Shown piece by piece: positions 47,746 to 58,922 of a stretch of DNA of 64,000 nucleotides. Made by a program: the position numbers and the translations under genes. The notes beneath the pieces are model-generated. The model worked only from the letters and a program-made list of their open reading frames with translations, made no database searches and had not been told where the DNA came from. Origin of the DNA: Strigops habroptila (taxonomy: Eukaryota; Chordata; Aves; Psittaciformes; Psittacidae); contig NC_044282.2 of the NCBI RefSeq assembly GCF_004027225.2, positions 53,948,593-54,012,592 on the forward strand. Reading direction: 5' to 3'. How positions within the stretch are numbered: the first letter of the stretch is position 1; each line of letters opens with the position of its first letter.

Positions 47746-49519
47746 CATCTAGTCTAAATAAAGTATGTGGAGTTTGTCAGTGTTTAAGGGAAAGAGCTGT
47801 CACTCCAAAAAGGTTATTCATCACAGCCCAAGCCTCCATCTAAAAGCCCCATCAAAGAGTGGAGGCAGCTTAATTTCTGGGGTGGAGTGACCGAGATTTT
47901 GTTTAGGTAGTGGTAACACTGCTTTAGTCTGGAGTGAATGTGTAAGAGACCAGTGGAGTTAAATTGGATTCATTCTGCTTTAACTGACAGAGAAATCTTC
48001 CTTTGATAAATTCTCCTCTGTGGGAAAATCCTTCAGGCTTTGTATGATCAATGGCCATTTTACTGGTAACAACACTATGAAAATTAAACTGGTGGTTTAC
48101 AGCACTTAACTATTTTATCTTTAGTCCACTCAAGATGTACACAAGCCATTTGTAATGATTCACTCAATTAATTAGATGTGGTAGTTAGTATATAGTACAC
48201 AGGACATGCAAGTTTTCCTGTAATCAGGATGAGCAATTTGTTTTAGTAAGATGGTGCTGACTTACAAGCACCTGGAAAAAAACTTTCCTCTGAGTAAATC
48301 TCCTTCTGCATGAGCCAATCCATGTATTTGGACTGGAATTAGTGTCTCCTAAACATCAGTACAGAAAGACTGTTTTAATCCATCCATGACAGATGGCAGG
48401 CCAGTCATTGGTCCACCTTGCTGTCATGTCTCTACACTTTGTTTTTAATCTGGTCAATAGTGTTTGCCAGGATAGCTCTCAAATCTGCTCCCAGACCCTG
48501 ACATTTTGAAATAATCAACCTGGTTTACAAAAGAAATGCATTTAGACAAATTAATCAAATGGCTTTCATGAAGGAACATTTTCTAAAGTTTGTTCACTGA
48601 GAAATTCAGAATGAGAAATATTATTGTTGACAAAAAATAGATTAAGAGTTTTGAGATCCAGAATGCTGAGCAAGGATAAAAATCAGAAAGATAGGATTTT
48701 ATTTTTTTTACCTGTAGCAAAAGAAGAAAAGGTCACTTGCCAAAAAGACAGCTGAAAGGGTATTAGTTTTAAAATTATAAGATTAAAGAGTGTTTGCTTG
48801 AAAAGAGTCTTATTATAAAGTGTGTAAAGGAAGAGAAAAGATTAAAATGTATGGAAGATCTAATCAGAGCAAAGATAAACTGTGTATCCTATAGGCTATA
48901 AGGGTTTCTGTGAGCTTTGTTTGCCAGTAAGGTTTCATAAGCCACAAAAGTCTGAAATCTTATTTTTAAATAAGAGGTTTTTTCTTCATGTGCAGGAGGA
49001 GCTCACCTCTTTTTCATTTTATATAGGTGATAAAGGAGCAAAGATGCCATCAGACAGAGGAAAGAAAAATTACTTAGACAAATTTCTCAAACATGTTGGG
49101 TATTTTTCAATGTCTAGGCCAGATTCTGCTGCCATTTCAGTTGGTGTAAATCCTCAGTATGGGTGGCTAAGTGTTCTCCTTTGCTATTTACAGAGGAGTT
49201 TGTGTGACTATTTGCATTGCTTTTTAATAAAAGAAAGTACTTACCATATGCAAATCCGGCATTTCATGGTAAACAATGTACCCTCTGAACTACAGGGCAC
49301 CACACCTCCTGCTCTGTGTTGTCAAATGGCTTTCAAAACACATGGCAGTGCTTTCAGTAATATTCAAGTCTATTAACCCTTCAATTTCCATTTTTTATTT
49401 TATTTTTTTTTTCTCAGTGTTATTCTGGCTTGTAAACTGGCAAAAAAGAAGAAATAAAAGCTTTTGTAAAAGCAGGGAAAAATCTGGCTATGGTATTTTG
49501 TTATGCTGCTAAAATATTT
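47746..49519. other. Unique sequence; long uncertain frame at 48882-49376
   Basis: The plus-strand frame 48882-49376 (164 codons, non-ATG start) is the longest in the window outside CR1, yet its composition is cysteine-, serine- and phenylalanine-rich and resembles no family. The part at 49118-49165 ('ccagattctgctgccatttcagttggtgtaaatcctcagta') resembles a palindromic MITE-like element common in reptile and bird genomes. I therefore favour chance over a gene. Confidence 0.35.
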
Positions 49520-49800
49520 CCATTTCTTCATGACTGCTCTCTGTGCAGCCAGCCCCTGCCTGCACTTCTGCATGGTGTGGCTCTGTCCCAAATTCCTGAC
49601 TTTGCATTTCACATCATACCATTTCTCCAACTTGCCAAAGTCCCTCTGAAGAGCAGCAGATTGACTTCTCCACACAAGTTCCAAAGGGTATCTTCTGCCC
49701 CATTGCCCAAGTCATTAATAAAGTTGTTAATGTCACCCCAGTACTGACCCCAAACGTGGCACTATTAACTGGCCTCCAGCTGGGCTTACCCCCTGAATTT
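49520..49800 (-). mobile_element. Old CR1 LINE ORF2 fragment (minus strand)
   Basis: The plus strand shows reverse-complement CR1 wording: 'gtcccaaattcctgactttgcatttcacatcata' (about 49586-49619), 'tttctccaacttgccaaagtccctctgaa' (the DLDKLE-type segment), 'cccaagtcattaataaagttgttaatgtcaccccagtactgacccc' (the IND/LFN and LGP reverse transcriptase block) and 'aactggcctccagctggg'. Both ends are missing and all frames are broken. Confidence 0.8.
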
Positions 49801-50168
49801 CCATCTAAGCATTTTTGCTTTGTAAGGCTGTGACATGCCATGTAATAACATATTTTCTTTTATTTAGGATAAGCTGCTCAGTCTTCTTTCTTTCACTGAA
49901 GAAGAAAACAAACCCCCAAACCCAAACTTGTTCTAATTCTTTTTTCTTGTCTGTTAAACCCTCCTCACCTTTATACTCAAAAAGTCAGCTGTCCAGCAAC
50001 TTTGTGTTTCTGATCTGCTACTGATGTTTTGAGGGTTTAGGTTTTTTATTTTTTAAGCAGTTTTTTCTAAACGTTTTCACAGAGAAATCTAAAATTCAAG
50101 ATCAGCACAGTCATAGCTACATAGATTCTTGTTCCCGTTTCTTCTTTTCTTGTTCTTCTTTTTTATCT

Positions 50169-50184
50169 CCCCCCCCCCCCCCCC
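50169..50184. repeat. C16 homopolymer
   Basis: Sixteen consecutive C inside a pyrimidine-rich stretch; on the minus strand a G16 tract able to form quadruplexes or to stall polymerases. Assembly length errors are common at such sites. Confidence 0.9.
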
Positions 50185-53100
50185 AACATCTTGAGTATTT
50201 GGACATGCTTTCTGCTAAGGGAATTTTGTATAGTTTTCAAATCCACTTCCAAAACATGATTTGTGACTTTAACGTGTCTCTGTCAGTGCAGTTTTTCACT
50301 TGTGGGGTTATGTACAGAAATGAGGGAATGGCATGATTTCAAGATATGCAAATGCACTCATTTCACTATTTTATTCTCTATGTCTAGCTTCCCAGTTATG
50401 TATATTTCATAACTGCTACATGTAGATGTTATATAGTGCAATACCCTTCAGGAAAAAAAGTAGTCCTTGAAATATTGGCTACTTCCTTTGGGCTTTATGC
50501 ACTGCTCCTTAGTCATTTGTTAGCTGGGGAAGATTCCCATTAAAATTAAATTTATTTGTATGAGTATGTCAGTTAGATTGAGGTACTTGCATATTTCACC
50601 TGTAACCCTATGACTGTCTATTTTTCAGACTGAAAAGATAACGCTAAGCTCCAAGCAGTCATATTTCACCTTACTGTGTTTCAAGAAATATTGCATTTAT
50701 TTCCATGACATAAACCAAAGTAGCTTGACTCCCACTTAAGCAGTCTTCAGGAAAATTTTCAGGATACTCATTCAACCCATTTTTCAATGAAAAGATCTTT
50801 TCGAACCCAAGTGTATAGGAAGGGGTTTAAAAAGATTGTATAATATCTATCAGCAGAGAAGTGTGGAACATGCATTTATGATATTTGTAGACATTGAATT
50901 GACACAATGCAAGTCTGTGATATGCAGAGATGAGAAGTAAAAGAGCTTGAGAGTGCCTGACCCACCATTTTACAGCTGCATGCTATTTATCACCCACCAT
51001 TCAGAGCACAGCAGGTGCCCACCATGGTGGAGTTCAGCAGAGTTTTCCATCTGTCTTTAAGAGGACTATTTGATTTCTTTTCCCCTCTCCTCTTCCTCCC
51101 AGACCACCTCTTTTTTAGTGCAAGCCAGTTCCAGAATAGCTGGTCTGCTATTAAGAACAAGGATAGTCTTTTTAGTCATAGGATTTTTTTTTTTTTTTTC
51201 CAGTTAAGCAACAGTTCCATAGGCTGAAAGAGAGATGCAAGGACATTTTATGGCCCATGCTCAGAACTTGATTTTAGAATCTGTAGAGTATGTGCTACAA
51301 GGGAAAATACTTTTTGTGGCTATTAATGAACTAGAAAACCATTCATAAAATTCCTTCTGTTCCTAATATCTGTGACTTCATCATGCTTTCTCTCAGTATC
51401 TTAATTACTTGTTTTGTCTCCGTCTGCCTCCCTTTCCTCCGCCTCCGCTTCCTCCATCTAGTTCTTAACAAATGCTGTTCTCAACTTTTAATGAGCTAAG
51501 TAGATGTGATGTGTCTTTCATTATCAGCCAACTAAATCCAAAATGATTCACATCATCTATCGTAACTGTATTTGCCTTTTGGGCACCACATTTGTCAATT
51601 GATCCCTTTTAAGAGTACAGCATTCCTCTTCTCTGTTGCACTCTGTGTTCCACCAGTGATAATATTCAAACACTAATTCACTGATTCTTTTCAGTGGGAG
51701 ATGAACATTGCTGAGGGGTGAGAAAAAGCAAAGGCAAAGAAAGAAATGTGTGTTTAAGTTGATCTCTCAGGGCAGAGAAGGAAGAGAGGAAAGTTAGAAG
51801 ACAGAAGGAAGTAAATTATTAGCAAGAATGTAGTACTGCACAAGAGAGGCTATTTTAATTTCAGACCTAAACTGGTAATTCCATGGGATGTGACAGTGAA
51901 TCATGTAGACAGACTAGCTTGTATTTCTTCTAGCTCAGAGACTTCTGGACTACGCTTTACTGCAACAGAAGGCAATATAGACGTGTTAAAGAGAGCACAG
52001 CTTGGTAAGCCTCTTAAAGGCTGAAAAGGGAAAGAATTGATTCTTACAAGCAAACTCAGGAGAATAAACAATAGGGAAGGCAAATAATTATTTAAGGTAG
52101 AGGATAACGTCACTACAAGAACAGATAGTTATGGATCACCAAAGAATAAACTTAAAGCAGAAACTAGATATGTTTTCTGTCAGAGAAGGAGGGTGATGCA
52201 AGAAGATAGCTACAGGATTATTGAGGGTAAAGAAAAAAATAAAGAGTGAAGAGCCACCTCTGAACCCTATTTTTATTTTCTTGCTTAAATCCCTATGTGT
52301 TTTGGGTCAAGTTTATAATTCTTTATTCAGAAGAGAAATCTCTCCTGCCATTATCACAGATGAAAATAAAGGAGCTAGTAAATACTTTTTTATGCCTGTC
52401 CCCATCTTTTGGGGAAGCATCTTGAATTTAACAGGTCCATTTTTAAGAATTTGCTATAGGTAGACAGGGGATCATTAAGAAGGCCTGTGTTGAAAAAATA
52501 TAGAAGGAATGGTACAAAGGAGGTACACTGAGGTGGTGTATTATAGTCTTCAGATATTAATGCAGAGTGGGAGAATATTGCCTTTTTCCAGAGAAATTTT
52601 CCTTACTAGAAGTATAACTTCAAGCTTCTAGATAATTGACACATCTAGGTCAAAGTCAACAAGTATTTCAGCAATTCAAGGGGAAGAGGAAAGATGGGTC
52701 AGCACATTTCATGTTAGCATTTCCATGAAAAGTTCACTTTTTCAGTCTGGTTTTAAAAGGAGATGTAGGATGAGAGACTGGAGGAAAACTTGGGCCAGAT
52801 ACATTCTTTCAAAGGAATAATGTTAATCTCTCCTGTCAAATAGATAAAGACTGCCAGAAAGAAAAAGAGAGAGCAGCAGAGAATGAGTGCACAGTGGTGC
52901 TTAGCTTAACTACCTTGCATGATGAAAAGTAAGTTCTATTATTTTCAGAAAATAAATAAACCCAGGAAACCTTTAAAAATAGAATTGCTATTCTCCCAAT
53001 CCATAACTCAAATATTTACTACACTGTTTGCTTGCTACTTGAGAAGAACTGTAGCCAGAGATGTACATGGATCTTAATCACAGGGAAATCTTTTTTGTTC

Positions 53101-56100
53101 CTGAAAGCTTCCCTGCCTGCACTTCCCAATATTGATATACAAGAGGGGAAAGAAAAAAAAAAAAAAAAAGCAATTATTAAGAAATTCTTCAGATAAGTGA
53201 AGCTTTCCACAGGCAATGACTTCTCTCACACAGCAATGATTTGTTTCTAGCAAGGACAGTAAAGTTTTAAAGCCTTTATGAAGTTTGAAGGCTTGTACTG
53301 CAGAGAGAACAAAAAAATAGTTTTAGACTTAGAAATGATCTTGGTAGTTCAGTGTTAATGGTATGTGGATATAACAGCTGGGCCACTCACAATCTCTGTT
53401 CTGAGACTTCTAAACTTACCCTTTTTCTAGCATGTGACAATTCAGCCACAATATTTTTCCCATTACAGGTGTTACGTTTGGATTTGAGTAGACTGGGCAA
53501 TAATTTATCTTTGAATGGGGGAAGGGAGCAGTAGTGCTTTATCAAAATTTTCTCTCAATTCCGTCAGTGCTTTGCTGACTTGCACTTAATCCAGATGCTA
53601 TTTTAGTTTCACATAACTTCCCTGATTCTGTTTCTGTCTTATTCCACAGGGCTTTCTCTATGGCAGGTCATAACTTGGGTCATTACATTTCCCTCTGGGC
53701 AGTAGCAGAGGCTTTCTTCTATTTGTCTTATTCAACTGCTGTGAAGTCTGCCCATGGGTAGCAAGAGTTTATTACTTTTTTCCCCTAGTGGGTTTTTTTT
53801 TTTTTCCTTTTTCAGATGCACCATGCCAGAGTGTGCTGCTAAACTATCAGAACTCGTGCTTCATTGATTTCATTTAGAAGCCTTTGTATGTGTATCTTTG
53901 CCAGAGAATCCACAGTATTATTCTCGGTCATATGCTGACTATAATCCTTTATATTAATGGTACACTATCTTTTCAGCTTTCTGCTGCTTGACCCTTGCCT
54001 TAAGCTCTGTGTATTTCTGGTAAATATTTTCCAGCATATGATCTTGAAGCAAAAATTAGGTTAATGCTGGTATTTTTCATAGTATACATTTCCTGTTCCT
54101 CGCTGTCTATTTAATGGATTTTCCAATTAAAAGGGACCTTCCTGGCCATTTTATCTGCCCCCTGCATTACAACACTAACAAAAGCTGCACAGCAATTGCA
54201 TGATAATGCAATGACAGTGGCCCATCTTTTTTGTCCTTCAGCTTTGGGGAGAGCACATATACATGCAGATGTTCATAGCTGTTCTCATTCTGTCACTTGA
54301 AAAAAAGGATATTCAGAATTTCAAAGACACTTGGAAATAGATATGCACTGAAAAGTTAATGTTTATGAACAGGATGAGGTATGATATGGACTGTCTTCTG
54401 AGCACCCACTGTTTATTTTCATGCTTGGGCAAAGTCTTTAGGGGATGGCTCTGTTTTAGCACAGTGAGGTCAGAAGAAGAATGTCCCATAACACCTCTAG
54501 TCCTTCATGCAATAGCTCTTAAGTCGTTCACACATCCGAAAGATTCAGCAGCTGAGGAACACTGGTATATTGCATGCTGATTTACTCTGTGTTTCAGTTT
54601 CTATCAGTATCATCGTGTGTGGCAAGCAAGTATTAAAATGTGTCCTTTCACTGATCTTTATCTGCCCCTGAGGGTAAAGGCACAGCTGATCAGTTATAGA
54701 TCTGCTTTCCTATGGAACTTGGACAAGCAGATTTCTATTCCCATCCCGCATAGGGTACACGTTCAAACAAATACCCAGAATGATAAAAAATATGTCAATT
54801 TATATGTAAATGCCAGTGCATTAAGCACTCAGGCCTCCAGGCTCCTGCCAAATTGGCAACAATGGTTGGGTTGTTACAAGGTCTGAGTCCCCTTACAGAA
54901 AGAAACAACTTATTTTTTGCCTATTGAAAAATTTATCTGAAGCATGTGATGAATTTGCCACATTTATTTGTTCAAAATCCAGTTCTCAGAAAAATAAAAA
55001 AGACTGAGTTAAAAATCCAGAGACTATTGTTAATTCAGTTTTCATTTTGTAATAAACTGGGGGGGGGTGTGTGTGTGTTGAATTTTTTGCCTTCTGACTT
55101 TTAAGTCTACAAGTTTTACAGTTTTCATCACTGAGTTCAGAATTATTTTCTTTAAAGACTGACATTCTTGAGTATTCAGTTTTCTCCAAGAGAAACACAA
55201 CTGCTGTGGCAATTGAAAAGGTTAAGCCTGAAATAAAACCTTGGAAGAAAATAAAATGGAATAAAAAAATTGTACTTAAGGAATTATTAGTTGTTTTTTC
55301 ATAGAAGCTAGATTTCTGGAGGTGATCAACAGGTGATTTGGGGAAATTCCATGCTGAGGTCCAGAGACTGTCAGAAAGGCAGACAACCCACGGGAAGAAG
55401 TTTCTAGTTTAGGGACACATCTAAGGGAAAGATACTCATGGAAATATGTGAAACTATATCATTGAGGTATTTGTCTGGATAATCTACCAGACAGATATAT
55501 CCGAGCATATGCTTTTAGATAGATATCATCTTCAGGGATCTCATAGCACTTTGTCTCCTTTTTTTATGCTTTGGAAGTGCTTTTTATACTAGGATGTGGA
55601 AGAACATGTCTTTCTTTGTATTGTAGGCATTGATTGTGTTCAAGCTACTTGGCTATGTAACCAACTTTTGAAGGCTTAGACCCTTTAGGGAGGTTAAGAT
55701 GATGTATGTAAAAATAATATACATTGAGTGCAACAGCTTATCCTTATGATAGCATCTGAACTTTCTGCAAACAGTAAAATCAGAGGATACTGTCTATGTG
55801 AGTGAATGTATATACATTTGAGTACTGAGATAGATAACCTTCAGTCTGGGATATACCAAATGCCCTATCAGCCAGGAAATCTCTCTATGATTCTCATCAG
55901 GCTGATAGGGTTTACTCCCATTCATGCTTGCACTGGGGATGAAAAGGATTGCTTATATATTAAAGATGCTGGCTTAAGGAAAAAGTGGGAATTCAGTGGA
56001 CTGTCAGCAACAGATGGAGATCTGCCTGTAGAGGAAAGGGATATGAAAACAAGTAGAGAGTAGACTCTTCTCTCTTTCTATATATGGAGGTAACAAGGGA

Positions 56101-56224
56101 ATGGAATGTATCAGAGCCTGAAAAAAAATCCAAGAAAAAGGGAAATATTAACTGAGACCTTGATTCCTGTTGTTTTTCACTTTACATAGTATGCATCTTA
56201 TGAAAATATGTATTTATTTTTTTT

Positions 56225-56235
56225 GGGGGGGGGGG
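56225..56235. repeat. G11 homopolymer after a T tract
   Basis: Eleven G directly after T-rich sequence on the plus strand. Simple repeat only. Confidence 0.9.
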
Positions 56236-57122
56236 TATGTATGTAATGATTTAAAAGTGAGATTTTTGAAGTTCTCTGAATAACATATTTTGCAAATTTC
56301 TAACGTAGTTATTTCATTATTTTTATTACTGGTTGAGGCTGTCCTTTGAGATTGATGGGACCAGGCTGTGGTGTGCAAGATTACATATCAGTTGGCTGTG
56401 AGATGCGCTCCTGGAAGATGTAAAAGGGTCTTCAGACTGCTCAATCTGTAACTGTGATGTCCATGTTAAAAACAACATTTACATTTAGAGTTAAATCCTT
56501 TTATTCAGGACCATGCCAAAGGTGGGGAGACTGAATTATTACGGCCATCTGGTAAGAGTGCATGCTGCATCTTATGTTGTGTGTTAAGTGGGCAAAATGG
56601 TGTAACCATATTCAATGTCATTCCTGGGCTAGAATATTGTAAATTGAAATATATTTCCTACAGCACAGTAATCTGCTATAATTTTTTGAATAGCTGATAG
56701 AGTAATTAGTTGTAACTACATTAGGGAAAGAGTTGAAGTGAATTAAAGCCTAGCTAATAACTGTAGAATTCATTGACGCTGAGGTTCCTGTGGCATCTGC
56801 TTTCCTTCTGGATTTCAGTGGGGTAAATGCATAAGTCTGACAAACACAGTTTAATCCTATTTGATTGTGTGTATGTAGATAAAGAGAAAATGCTGTTGGT
56901 ATTTTGAAAAATAAAATGCTTCATACACCTTTAAACATCAGTGCTTTTGGTCAGATAGTTCTTCTTGCTGTTCATAAATGTATCTTTGATTTTATGTTAC
57001 CTCAATTGCCTGAAAAATACTTTTTTCCCTGTGATATCATGACAAGCCATCTTCTCTGTTGATTTTTATTTTGGAGATATTTGAAGCACATGGTTGCAAG
57101 CAGAAAGTTGCCTCTTTTTCAA

Positions 57123-57146
57123 TTTTTTTTTTTTTTTTTTTTTTTT
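57123..57146. repeat. T24 homopolymer
   Basis: Twenty-four consecutive T. With T13 at 57543-57555 and T16 at 57603-57618 it makes a T-rich half-kilobase. On the minus strand these would be poly-A tails, but no retroposed sequence is recognisable next to them. Confidence 0.95.
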
Positions 57147-57542
57147 CCGTTGGCCACAAATTCTAGTGAACTTTTTCCTTTATATTTTTCAGGCTAACAT
57201 GCTCTGATAAGATGCCCCATCTTTTTCCACCATTAGATTTCTTTTGGGGCAGTGGCGAAATTGAAAAGAGTCTATATTTCTGAGATCTCTTTAGGTCATA
57301 AGAATGTATCAAGAAAGAAGAAAAGTTGCAAGATGGTGGTTGATTAGATTGATCAAGCACAGTTCATTCATGGGTTAACACCCTGCCATTCCTATTGCTA
57401 TTTCTTTATACTTTTGACACTGTGATACGAAGGGCATTCTTTATTCTTTTTTTTTTCACCTGAGTTCTATACAGAGCTTTTTCTTCTTTAGTAGTTTAAA
57501 ACCTATGATGTTGTTTGTTTTTTAGTTTGTTTTTTGGTTTTG

Positions 57543-57618
57543 TTTTTTTTTTTTTAATAAATAGGGAATGATGATATATTTTATGCATTGATTTTTTTAT
57601 CCTTTTTTTTTTTTTTTT
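57543..57618. repeat. T-rich tracts (T13 and T16)
   Basis: Two T runs 47 bases apart separated by AT-rich sequence. Confidence 0.9.
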
Positions 57619-57941
57619 AAAGCTGTAATCCTTATATAAATAGTGTCCTGGTGTGAGAGAGGTCTATTACTCTGTTGTGCTTAGAATTTAAGAATCAGAA
57701 TGAGCAGCAGCAGAGGAGGAGCAAAAATTGTATACGCTATATCTTCTTGACAGAATGCCTTTTGGAAAAACAAAAACAAATTATGTAAATGACTGAAACA
57801 GGAATAGCTTTAAGAAATTTAATAAGCAGGGTTTTTTAAAAAATATCTTAAAAATTAAATAAAATAGCAGGTCATAACTTTTCTAGAAAATATCTACAAA
57901 CCCAGTAAATGTTACCAGCCTAAGAGCTACTGACAGCTTCA

Positions 57942-58919
57942 CATGAGCCCTGGCTTGTGTCTGGAAACTATCAGAAATTGTTTTTTTCCTGTGCTGTTAG
58001 ACCTGTCCTTAGAAATACAAACTGTCATTTTATCCATGCATGGAATAACGAACTCTGGTGGACTAGATGCATTTACTGTGGATTTGTTCATTCCTGCCTA
58101 TGCCAGAATAATGTTAAAAATACAAAGCTTTTTTTTTTGCAGAACAATTCTCTGAGCGAGAACTGGAGGGTGTGCAACTGTATCAGTGAGAAATTCAGTC
58201 TGGGATGTTGGTGGAAAAGCTGAAGAAGTAACCCTGTCCATATTGAAGTTAACACCCAAGGTAGCTCAGGTTTCTCTACAGTCCTGCATTACAATACTCA
58301 GCCCTTTGCTCACCATAAATGAGAAATAGACTGGTGAGTAGGTTTTCAGATTTTCCATAGTCTCTCTACAGACAGCAGTTCAGCTGTAATCACATTTATG
58401 ATTGAATAGGTACTTCACAGACTTGTGAATTAAATTATTTATCTCTTCGAAAATATCAGCAGACAAATCTTGAGTTTTAAATGTTGACACTTCTCTTAGG
58501 AAGCAGGAAGGAAGAGATCAGGAGGATATCACAATGCCAATTAATGGGGCCAATCCTTCAAGTAGAACATTCATTAGGTTATATGGTAGTCTCTGCAAGC
58601 TGTTCAGAAATGCAGTCCAAAGCATATTTAACTGTAGAGCAATACTTTCAAAAACTCTGAGAATAACTGGAGGAACAGGAAAATTATGTGATAGAAGTTC
58701 AGCACTTTCAAACGGCCTTTCCCCTTCTCTTTCTGCAATAATAGAGTCTGAAGCCAACACAATAGCTGTAGGGTCAGGATGAATTTCGACCTTTGTTGAG
58801 TTTCCCACGTTATTAGCAGAGCAATAGACATGGACGGATAAGACATTAATGAAAGGATGTCCTTGAATTATGTTGTTTCCAGTATTACAGATGAATAATA
58901 ACGTGATTTTGCTCTTAGT
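57942..58919 (-). pseudogene. Decayed coding-like frame, unrecognised
   Basis: One minus-strand frame stays in register for 326 codons and meets only four stops: TGA at 58520-58518, TGA at 58382-58380, TGA at 58268-58266 and TAG at 58100-58098. It is bounded by TAA at 58922-58920 and TGA at 57941-57939. In DNA this AT-rich I would expect about 15-20 stops. The first part (to 58520) has an ICNTGNN segment, a VHVYCSANNVGNST segment with the Y-x-C spacing of an Ig-type fold and one N-glycosylation sequon, then a long amphipathic or hydrophobic stretch (about 58680-58530) ending GLAPLIGIVISS. The last part (58097-57942) has three more N-x-S/T sites and two cysteines. This looks like secreted or membrane protein sequence. 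Pyrimidine-rich sequence and an AG lie just before its start (58950-58914), so an exon remnant is possible. I do not recognise the protein. Alternatives are an old viral or transposon protein, or chance; the plus strand is also fairly open at 58474-58782. Confidence 0.4.
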
Positions 58920-58922
58920 TTA

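Larger units (their letters stand above)
49801..57122. other. Unique AT-rich sequence with homopolymer tracts, no gene seen
   Basis: More than 7 kb with no recognised exon or transposon. Simple tracts are C16 (50169-50184), T16 (51184-51199), A-rich (53152-53169), G9 followed by (TG)n (55059-55079) and G11 (56225-56235). Frames such as 52221-52463, 54617-54886 and 55806-56063 carry no recognisable motif. Confidence 0.5.

Noticed and set aside
58474..58782. Plus-strand frame as the true coding strand of the 58 kb region
   Set aside because: It is open for only about 100 codons and then hits frequent stops, whereas the minus-strand register extends three times as far. It is more likely the antisense shadow.
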